A stretch of 64,000 nucleotides of DNA from UBA6985 sp946536225 (GTDB taxonomy: Bacteria; Bacillota_I; Bacilli_A; RF39; UBA660): positions 124,001-188,000 of the forward strand of contig CAMNEE010000002.1 in NCBI GenBank assembly GCA_946536225.1, in the 5' to 3' direction. The notes beneath the pieces are model-generated. The model was not told the DNA's origin. It searched no databases and worked only from the letters and a program-made list of their open reading frames with translations. Position numbers and translations under genes: made by a program. Shown piece after piece: positions 35,201-47,200 of the stretch (its first letter is position 1; each line of letters starts with the position of its first letter).

Positions 35201-38200
35201 CTGAGGATGGTTCAAGTATCGTTTACAATATTGATATCTTACGTGAAGGTTTGAAAGGTAAACATTCTAATGAAATTAGAAGAATACGTTTCCCAACAGA
35301 AAATAAGAAGATACTAGTATCTAAAGATGTATATGAATACTCAATTGATGTTTCATACGGAATTGTAGAACTTGACCTTATTCCTGACTTATATGATTAT
35401 GAAGCAACTTATACTATTTCTGGTAACTCAGTAATGGTAGAAAATGATGGTGAAATAATCATTACAGTTCATCATGATGCTGTTAAAGGTGGAGATAAAG
35501 TTTATACAATTACATATCATAAACAACAAATTCGAGAAGAAGATAAAGTACCAGTATCCTTTGGATACACTGGAAGTTATCAAAAATTCATAGCTCCAGC
35601 TAATGCAGTTTACAAGTTTGAAGCTTGGGGAGCACAAGGTGGAGATTATGAAAATAATACAGTAAATGGTAATGGTAACCGTGGTGGTTATACTTCTGGT
35701 AATATTCATCTTGATGCAGGAGATGCAATCTATGTTTATGTTGGTGAAGGTCTAGGTTGTAGAAACTGTGCTGCATTCAATGCTACAAGAGCATCAAGTG
35801 GCGGCGGTAACCCAGGTGGTGGTGCTACAGACTTCCGTTTAATAGCAGGCGAATGGGATTACATTAACAGTTTAAGATCACGTATCATGGTAGCTGGAGG
35901 TGGTGGTTCTAGCCAAGGTGGAGACTATGGTGGTAATGCCGGTGGTCTTGTTGGTTACTCATCATCAAGAAGTGGATATACTAATACAGGTGGTTCTCAA
36001 GTAGGACCTGGTATTGGTCAAGAAAACCCAACTGGATGTGCAACAGGAGAATTTGGTAAAGGTTCTTCATGTGGCGCTACTGGTGGTGGTGGATACTACG
36101 GTGGTAGTGGTGCATCACACATCTATGGTTCTGGTTCTGGTGGTTCATCTTATATTTCTGGTCACCTAGGAGCTATAGCTGTTACATCAGCAAATGATAC
36201 AACACCAAGAAAAGATTCTAATGGTGATAGATGTACACCTGAATCTGCTAAAAACGATATTACATGTTCATTGCATTATTCAGAATATCAATTTACTAAT
36301 ACTAAGATGATTGATGGTTCTGGTTATGTATGGACTAATGAGAGAACGTCTAGTCAAACTGGAAATCCTAGAACAGATAATCCAAATACTACTGAAATAG
36401 GACATCGTGGACATGGTTATGCTAAGATTTCAGTTATAACTGCTTCTCAAAATAATTACTTAAGAAATATTGAATTCGATTCAACAGGTACAATTGATAA
36501 AGAATTTGAACCTGGAATTCAAGATTATACAATTACAGTTGATAAATATGTTCATGAAATGACAGTACATGGAATTGCTTATGATTCAACAGCTGTTGTT
36601 TCAAATGATATTCATGAAACAGACTTAGAGATTGGTAACAACTATAGAGAAATCTATGTTACTGCTGAATCTGGAGTCGTTCGTACTTATACAATTAATA
36701 TCTTCAGAAAAGGACTTGAAGAAGGAACTCATTCATCAGACCTTTATAAAGTACACTTTAAAGATATTGATGAAACTGTTTATATGATTGACGGTGTTAC
36801 AACATATAACATTACAATTCCAAATAATAAGATTGCTCTTGAAGTTGAAGCATTTGCATTCGATGAAGAAGCAACTCTAAGATATTCTGGATTTGGTTAT
36901 ATTAAGACAAGCACAGTTGCTAAGATAACAGTTACTGAACCTCACTCAATTAGAAAGATTTATACTTTCAATATTGAGAAAGAAGGAACAGTTCCTGCAG
37001 TAGTATATCAATATGACTACACTGGTCATTATGAAACATTTAAAGCTCCTGCAACAGGAATGTACTTATTCCAAGTTTGGGGTGCTGCTGGTGGTTCATC
37101 TGGTGGCGGTGGAGCTTATACTACTGGTCGTATAAAGATGAATAAAGATGACATAGTTTATCTATATGTTGGTGGTAGAGGTTTAACAGGTTGTAGAAGC
37201 GGTTCTGGCGGTGGCTGGAATGGCGGAGGTGATCCTGGCGTAAGTGGATGTTCATCAACAGGTGGTGGAGCATCTGATGTACGTTTAATTCCTACATCTA
37301 CTTTAACAACATGGAATGAACCAGATTCCCTTGCTTCCCGTATTATGGTTGCTGCCGGTGGTGGTGGAACTGAATCAGGAAAAGGTGGCGCTGGTGGTGC
37401 CTTAAATGGTACTGAAAATAATGTTGGTTCTTATGCAACTCAAACATTCGGTTCAGCCTTTGGTTATGTACCAAGACCTGGCTATGATGCATCTGCAGCC
37501 GGAGGCGGTTATTGGGGTGGTATTAATCCAACTCGTGATGGTGCTAAAGGTGGTGGAGGTTCATCTTATATCTCAGGTTACTTAGGTTCGGTTGCTATAA
37601 GAGACATGAACACTACTAAACCAAGACTTGGAAGCGATGGAAAGATATGTACTGATGCTTTAGCATTAAAAGATATTACATGTTCTTACCATTATTCAGG
37701 CATGGTATTTAAAGACACTGATATGATCTCAGGAGATGAGACAATGCCTTCACCTTCTGGTGGTTACTATTCAGCAGGAAATAATACAAATGGTACTATT
37801 AAGATTACTTACTTACAACTTAATGAAGATAATTACTTAACAGGAATTACTACTAAAGTTGATAATGAGCTAAGAGCTTATAGTCCAGCATTTGCAATTC
37901 AAAAATATGATTATACATTAACTGTTGGAACTGATGAAACAGAACTTAATATGACAGCAAGACCAAGTGATTCATCAGCAACAATTGAAGGTCTTGGAGA
38001 CTTCCATATTCTTCCTGGTACAAATAATTATCCAATTGTTGTAACAGCAGAGAATAATGATAAACGTACTTATACAATGAAGATTACAAGACCAGTTTCT
38101 CATACAACAACACTAGAAGATATTAGAATAAATGGTCTAGTATCAAGCTTATGTGGTTCTAGATATTGTATTATGGATCCAATTAGCTTTAATCCTAATT

Positions 38201-41200
38201 CTAGTGCTTATGCAATAACTGTTCCAAGTAAGATTAAACAACTTCAATTCATCTATACAAAAGGAAACTATTTCCAAGATGTAGAAGTATTATACGATGG
38301 ATATGTTAAGAGAACACGCCTGGTAGATGAAGAATACGAAGTAGATGAGTGTCTTCTTGATGAAGATGGACACGAAGTCATGGATCCTGAATCTGGTACT
38401 GAAGAAATTGATCCTGATACATGTGACGTAGATCCTGAAACAGGAGAACCTGATTTAGACTCTCCTTCATGTGAAACTAGAAGAGTTAATCAAACATGCA
38501 TAATGCATACAGTTACAAAGACTCGAGAGGTTGAAGAAGAATACGATAACCTTGAAACTATTACACCATCTGATGGTAAAGTTATACTTAGACCAGATGA
38601 AAATGTAGTAAATATAAAGGTTAAGAATGAATACTGTATAGTAAATGGTTTTGATGATGATTCATGTTATAAAACTTATACTTATACAGTAATTCGTGAT
38701 ACTAGAAGTGAAGCTGATCTTGCTGAACTTGATATCATTGATCCAAAGACAAACTTCGAATTTGATCCAAATATTACTGAATACTATGTTTCTATTCCAA
38801 ATGAATATACAAGTATTAATGAATGGAAGATTAGAACTGAAGCAGATAAAGCTACTTACGTTATAACTGGTAACGAAAACTTTGAAGTAGGCATGAATAT
38901 AGTACAAATAACTGTAACTGCAGAAGATGGTACTGTTAAAGTCTACACAATCAATGTTTATCGTGAACAAAGTAGTAATGTTAAATTAAGTAGTCTTACT
39001 GTTAAAGATAAAGAAAACAATTCTTATTCATTAGTACCTGACTTCTCAACACTTCTTACTGATTACGAAGTAACAGTACCTAATGATGTTGATGAAGTAA
39101 CTATCGAAGGTATTGCTGAAGATAGTGGTATAGCTGTTGTAACAGGAAATGGAACTTATGAATTAACAACAGAATATGTAAATAATATTTATATAGTTGT
39201 TACTGCAGAAGATGGCAGTGCACAACCATATTTAATCTCTGTAACAAGAGAAAAGAATAGTAATACAAACTTAGCTGTAATTGCAGTTAAGAATGGAGAT
39301 ACTACTTATGAGTTAACTCCTGAATTTGATAAAGATACATTAGAATATGATGTATTAGTAGAAGCAGGAGTTACAAGTGTAGAGTTTGACGTAACACCAG
39401 AAGTTGAAACTACAACTTATAAGTTCCCAGATGGAAATACAATTTCCGTAGGAGCTAATACAAGAAGAGTTGTAGCAATTGCTGAAGATGGTTCAGTCAA
39501 GACTTATACATTCCATATTACTAGAAGTTACTCAGATGACTCATCACTTGAAGGAATAACAGTAAAGAATAATGAAGATACTCTAGAATTAAATGAAGAG
39601 TTTGATCCTGAAGTATTAGAATATACTCTTGATGTTCCTAATGAAGTATCTAAAGTTAACATTGGAGTAACTAAGAGTAGTAGCTTATCTACTATATATG
39701 GAACTGGAGATTACTACTTAGCAGTTGGAGAAAATGTTATTAGCATTTACGTAACTGCAGAAGATGGTTCAGTTACAATATATAAGGTAACTATTACAAG
39801 AAGTGCTAATAGTGATGCAACACTTACTTCTATTACAACTAATGCTGGTGTAATAGTAGTAGGAGATGAACTAGAATACACTCAAAATGCTACATTTGAT
39901 GTAGAAAAGGCTGGAATTGTTCCAGTACTAAGTGCATCAACATCTACTTATGAAATAATTGGTGATGATAACTTATCAAGTGGTGAAAATAGTTATATGA
40001 TTATTGTTACTGCTGAAGATGGAGTAACATTCAATAACTATGTATTAACTATTAATAGAGATAAATCCCCAGATAGTTCATTAAGTGAATTATATGTTGA
40101 AGAAGGAGTATTAGAACCTGATTATTCAGCAACAGTAACAGAATATGAAGTTACTATTCCATATGAATATGAAAGTGTTACAATACATGCTACACCTCAA
40201 AATGAAAATGCAACAGTTGAAATAACTGGTGCAGATGAATTAGAAGTAGGAGAAAATACTGTAACTGTTAAAGTAACTCCAGAGTCTGGTGAAGACGATG
40301 CTAAAGTTTATACAATAACAGTTATTCGTGATACTCTAGGTGTAACAGATCCAAGTGATCCAAATGCAAAATCTACTAATAATTACCTTTCATCTCTATC
40401 AATAGATGAAGGTGAAATTAAACCAGAATTTACTAAGACTAAATTATATTACACTGCTACAGTTCCTTATGAAGTAGGTACAATTCATATTAGAGCAACA
40501 CTTGAAAGTGAAAAAGCTTTATTAGTTGAAGGAGAAGGTCAACATAACCTAGAAGTAGGAGTTAATAAATTAAAGGTTATTACTAAGAGTGAAGCTGGTA
40601 AGACTAGAACATATCAATTAGTAATAACAAGACAAAACAAGAGTGATGCTAAACTATTTGCTCTTGAAGTTGCAAATGTAATTCTAGAACCTGCATTTGA
40701 TACTAACGTAAATAATTATGAGTTAACATCATTTGATCAAACTCTAACATTTGACTCAATTGTTACTCATGATGAAGATGCAACATATGAAATAATTGGC
40801 AATGGTCCATTTAAAGAAAATAATAAAGATTATACAGTTATTATTAGAGTTACAGCAGCTGATAGAGTAACAGTTCAAGACTACACTCTTACAGTTCATA
40901 AAGTACCAAGTAATAATAATAACTTAACAAGTCTTGCAGTAGAAGGATTTAATATAAGTCCAGCATTTAATAAGTCTATAACTTCTTATACTCTAACTGT
41001 TCCAAAAGGAACAAACGCAGTTAATATAGTTGCTAAGACTGAAGATCCAGAAGCAAAAGTTGAAGGTGCTGGATCACAAACATTAACGGTTGGAGAAAAT
41101 CAAAAAGTTATTACAGTAACAAGTGGTTCAGGTAATACTAAATCATATGTTATTACAATCACACTACAAGGTGATGAAAATAACTATATTTCATCTCTTG

Positions 41201-44200
41201 TACCTAATAACTTCATAATTAATCCATCATTTGCAAGAACTACTTACTCATATTCAACAACAGTTGATTATGAAGTAACATCACTTGATATGAGTATATT
41301 CCTTGAAAGTGATAAAGCTTCTTATATAGTAACTGGTAATGACTTAAAAGTAGGTTCAAACAAAGTAGTTGTTGCTGTAACAGCAGAAAACGGAAATGTA
41401 AGAACTTATACTATTAATGTTACTCGTAGAGAAATAGTAAGTGCATTACTAGAGAACATAAGAGAAGCAAGTTATAATTTAACTGAAGAGTTCGATTCTA
41501 ACCTTACAATTTACAATATGTTAGTTAACTATGAAACTACATCACTTGATTTAAGTATTACTACACTTGATAAGAAAGCTACTTATGAAATAAATGGTAA
41601 TAGTAACTTTGAAATTGGTACTAATGTAGTAACAATTACAGTTACAGCAAGTGATAAAGTAACAAGAGAAACATATATCATATATGTTAAGAGACAAGCA
41701 TATGGTAATAACTTCTTAGAATACTTATATACATCAGTTGGTGAACTTACTCCAGTTTACTCAAGATATACTATGCGTTATTCTATTGAAGTTCCAAATG
41801 AAGTAGAAGAATTAGAACTAATTGGTGAGTTATCAGATGCTTCTGCTAAAGTAACAGGATTAGGTACTTATGAAATTGAATCTGGTACTACTGAAATACC
41901 AATTGTAATTACTACTACAAAAGGTATTAAGAGAACATACCTAGTAACAGTTCATAAAGAAAAATCTGGACTTAATAATCTAGAAGACTTAACTGTTAAA
42001 TATGCTGGTGAAAAACTAGAATATCAACCAACATTTAATACAGAAACACATACTTATTCAATGACAGTTGATTCAACAGTATTAAGTGTTACTATTGATG
42101 GTAAAGTATCTCCTCATGCAACAGTAACTGGATTTGGTAAACGTAATCTTAAGACAGGATTAAATGTAGTACCAATTAAAGTAACTGCTGAAAATGGAGA
42201 TGAAAACGATTACACACTTAATATTACAAAGGTACCAAGTGATAATGCAGAATTAATTGAATTAGTACCAAGTGCTGGTGTACTTGATCCTGAATTCAGT
42301 TATGGTGAAACAAACTATGAATTATCACTTACAAGTAGTACAGCAGTCTTATCATTCACAGCATCTACAGAAATGGCTGGAACTACTATCACAGGACTTG
42401 GAAGTGAAGTCGTTCCTGATGGTATTTCAACAAGAGTTATTACAGTAACTGCTGAAGATGGTAAAACTACTAAGTCTTACACAGTAACAATTAATAAGAC
42501 TATTACTGATAATGCTTTATTATCTAGTCTTTCATTCAAAGGCTATGGTCTAAATGAAACATTTAGTCCAAATAATTTCATTTATACAATTAATGTTCCA
42601 AATAATGTATCTTCTGTTACAAGAGATAACTTTAATTGGACAACACAAGATCCAAATGCAAAAGTAACAACATCTGGTACAACAAATCTTTCAACTAAGA
42701 GTCAAACACAATTTACCATTACAGTTACAGCAGCTGATGGATTTACAAGACAATCTTATAAAGTTGGATTTATAAGAGCATATGGTAGTAAGAGTAGAAT
42801 ACTTAACATTGTTCCTAAACTTGGATACTTACAACAAGTATTTGAAAGAGATACATTAGAATATGACTGGGTTGTATCTAGAAGAACTCAATCAGTTAAC
42901 TTAAGTCAATTAGCAATAACACTTGAAGATCCTAATGCTACAATCTCTGCAAATACTCCAGTACAAGTACTTGGACATAATCTTCAACATATGGATATCA
43001 AATGTACATCTGAAGATAGAACTACATCTACTACATATAGACTTAACATTGTATTCGTTCTAACAAGTATTGCTCACTTAGAAACTTTAACATTCGATCA
43101 TGGTAAGATTTTAGATGAGTATGATCCTGAAATAACAGAATATGATGTTCACGAATATAAGTCAGTTACAGATGATGTTATTCATTACACATTCCCTGAT
43201 GACGAAGAAGGAAACTTCATCGAGTCAGGTGTACCTGATGTTCACTTCAATGAAGATGGAAGTGATACAGTTCATGAAATAGTTGCTATTTCTGAAGGTG
43301 GTAATGATAACACGTATGTATTAACATTTATCCGAGATATTGAAGAAGAAACTAGACTTCAAAATATCACATTCAATGGAATAGATTCAAATCTATGTAC
43401 AGCTGGTAAATGTTACTTTAATCCATCATTTAATCCAGATATAGAAAATTATAAATATGTAACACCATATGCATATGAAACACTTGATTTAACAAGTCTT
43501 GTTTATAACGAACAACAATATGTTAAATACTTTATAAATGGTGTTGAATATCAAAATGCTACATATACTCTAGAACCTGGTGCTAAGACTAATGTTGAAG
43601 TAAGAGTATTTGATGGTTTAAGAAATCATGTTAAGACTTATAATATTGAAGTTACAAGATCTGCATCTCCTAATGCATATCTAAAGAGTTTAAAAGTACT
43701 TGATAAAGATGGTAAAGAATATTACATGTCACCAGAATTCAACCCAAGATCAATGGAATATGCTATTGAAGTTGAAAGTGATGTCATGGATGTAGAAATA
43801 GTTGCCGAAACAGAAGAACCTAAAGCAGGTTGGAGAGCTAATAACTATACATACCTACAAGCAGGTGATAACTTAGCAAGTATTGATGTCTGGGCACCTG
43901 ATGGAACTCGTAATACATATTACATACATATTCTTAAGATACCTGAACAAAATAGTTATATTAAGAGTATTACAGTATCAACGGGAACAATCTGGGATTT
44001 ATCTCCATCTTATAGACAAACAACATTCTCATATACTACTACAGTTACTGATGGTAGTGATATGTTAAGAATTGATGCTGTACCAAGTACACCAACAACT
44101 ACTATCATAGGTGGTATTGGAACTCATCAAGAATTTAGCTTAGGATCTGATATTGAACTTCATACAGGTTATAATGAATATACATTAACAGCCATCAGTA

Positions 44201-47200
44201 TAGATGGACAAGCTAGTATCTATAAATTAGGTGTTATTAAAGAAGTTAATAGAAATGTTAACTTAAGAACATTAGTTGTTAATGAAGCAAGTATTACACC
44301 TGATTTTAGTAAAGATATTATTAACTATGACTTAGAAGTTGAGTCAAATGTATCAGAACTTACTATATCAGCAGTTCCTGAAGATTCTAAATCATCAGTT
44401 AAGATAACTGGTAATAAGAACTTCCATACAGGACTTAATACAGTTAATGTAATAGTTCTTTCTGCAGATAAATCTGCATCTAAGACTTATACATTAAATG
44501 TAATGAAGAAGTTAGATGAAAATACTAACCTTACTTCAATAAGTATTAAGGATTTAGTAACTGATGGTAACCCAGTAGAAACTATTACTCCAGAAGATGG
44601 AGATGGTAGAACATACTTAGTTAACGTTGGAGCATCTGTTAATACAGTTGATATTGATGCAATTCCTGAAAGTGGTTTAACTACAGTTACATCACTTGGT
44701 AACCACTTCTTAAGTTTTGAGAATAATATATTTAGACTTGTTGCAATAGCAGAGTCTGGTGATACGGAGACTTATACAGTTAATGTTTATAGAAATTATG
44801 ACTTAACACTTGATAGCCTAACAGTTACAGACATGGATAAGACTGAAGATGCCCAAATAGAAATTAACTATACAAATGATGTAGATGAATACAATGTAAA
44901 CGTTTCATCAGATGTTAGAACAATTAATATTGAAGCAATCAAGCATGCATCTAATGTAAGAGTAACTGGTGATGGTGAAGTACTTCTTTCTACTGGACTT
45001 AATGAACTAGAAGTTGTAGTTACACCTCCAGATGGAAAGAATAGAGTTATTAAACTTAACATTACAAGAGCTCAATCTACAAATAATTACATTGAAGACT
45101 TATATATAGAAGAAGGTAGATTAACTACTGAATTTGATAAAGAAGTTAATACACATCAAGTATATGTAAGATATGGAACACAAAGTGTTACATTACATGT
45201 AACTATGGAAGATAATAGAGCAAGTTATAATGTTCTAAATAATAACAGCTTCAGAACAGGAAGAAACATTATTACAATTAATGCTTACTCTGAATCTGGA
45301 GAACAAAGAGTTTACTACTTATATGTCTGGGTACAAGAAAGAAATTACTATTCTAATAAACTTAAGAGTTTAACAATAAGTGATGGAGTTCTTACACCTG
45401 ACTTTAATCCTGATAATAATTACTACACAGCAACAGTATCTAATACTGTAACTGGTACAACAATTAATGCTGAACTTGAAAATGCAGATGCATCTTTAAG
45501 TGGTGTTGGTTATGTACCTCTTAAAGTTGGATCTAATGTCTTCTATATTACAGTTTCATCTACTGAAGCAAGTGGTGAGTTAACTAATACTTATACACTA
45601 GTAATTAATAGAAGAGATGCTAATGTAGCAACACTTGATCAATTAGTAGTAAGAGGACACTCATTCGTATTTAATAGATCTATGGATACATATGATATAA
45701 CAGGAGATACTTCTGAAGTACCATTTGATATCGTAGCAACTCCTACGGATTCAGCTGCAACAGTAACAATCCTTGGTAATGAAAATATGAGTGTTGGTGT
45801 TAATACTATTCAAGTAGTAGTTACAGCAGCAGATAAGATTACAACTAAGACATATTATATTAATGTAACAGTTGGTAAGAATGCTAATACGTATCTTAAG
45901 ACTTTAGAAGTTGCAGGATATGAATCAACTCCTGGATTTGAGAAAACTTACAATGGTCCTTATAGAGTAATAGTTCCAAGTAACTTAGCATCAGTATTAA
46001 TTGAAGCTGAACCTGAAGTTGATACTACAGAAGTTAAAGGAGCCGGAACTCAAGCGGTAAATGTTGGAACAAATCTATTCACTGTAGATACTGAAAGTGA
46101 ATCTGGAGATGAAAGAGAGTATTCACTAATCGTTACAAGACTTGCTGATGCAGATAATACTTTAAAATCAATTCTTACAAGTGATGGAGATTTAAGTCCA
46201 GCATTTGATCCTGAAATAGATGAATACGATTTAGTAGTACCAGAAGAGTTACAAGAAATAACTATTCAAGCATTTGCTAATAAGAATACATCTACAGTAT
46301 CTGGTGATGGATTACTTGAAATAACTGGTAAGACAATGGATATAAAGATTAAAGTTAAAGCTCAGAATAAAGATATAAAGACGTATACAATACATCTTGC
46401 TAAAGATATGAGTTCTAACTCTAAGATTGAAAACTTAATCATAAGTGAAGGTGAGTTATCACCAGTATTTAGTAGTAATACTATTTCATACTCTGTTAAA
46501 GTTCCTTATGAAGTTACAAGTCTTGACTTCGATGGTGAAGCTTCACTTGACTCAATCACTTTAGAAGATCCAAATGCAACATATGTTCAAACTGGATATC
46601 AAGACTTACAAGAAGGTTCTAATAATATGATTATTACAGTAACAAGTCAAGATGGTTCATCACAAACTGAATACGTAATAACAGTTATTAGACAAGAACA
46701 AGCTTCTAACTACTTATCTAACTTAAGAGTTGAAGGTTATGAAACGCTTACTCCTGGATTTGTAAAAGAAACATTAAGTTATAATCTAGAAGTTGATAAT
46801 GATGTTGATAGAATTAAGATAATACCTGTACTTGAAGATGCAGCGTCTACAGTAGATTATACAAATGCTACTAGAGATACTTCTTCATCAGAAGAAAGTG
46901 CTAATGCAATTGTTAAATATGGTGAAAATAAATACTATATTAAGGTTACATCTGCAACTGGTCTACTTAGAACTTACACATTAAATGTTACAAGAGTATT
47001 AAGTCCTAACAACAAGTTATTAACACTTACAAGTGACATCGGTGAACTTGATAGAGAGTTTGATCCAGATGACAATAACTTATATACAATTACAGTTCCT
47101 GAAGGAAGCGAGGCTATTAACTTAAATGGTACTATCTCACCACTTGCAACAGTAATTGGCTTTGGTGAAAGTGATTTAGTTGTTGGAGATACTAACTCTA

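Larger units (their letters stand above)
8419..37818 (+). repeat. Tandem array of 20 GRD plus cadherin-pair units in the first giant gene
   Basis: The unit is about 1.47 kb, and unit lengths are 465-521 residues except unit 11 (616 residues), which carries an insertion. GRDs fall into blocks by sequence. Units 1-5 are near-identical in places (SLRSRIMVAGAGSG, MIDGxGY). Most of units 6-13 have VxAGGGGG cores, and several carry a Cys pair before SYHYSG. Units 14-17 have LLETWG or LVETWG, ATHIA, KHM.G and AK.GNGY motifs. Units 18-20 return to the SRIMVA type. Block-wise similarity is the signature of growth by local tandem duplication. Confidence 0.85.

Noticed and set aside
8251..37818. CRISPR array or insertion sequences as the source of the repeats
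   Set aside because: Repeats are in frame, about 1.47 kb long, diverge like protein domains and have no spacers, terminal inverted repeats or transposase.
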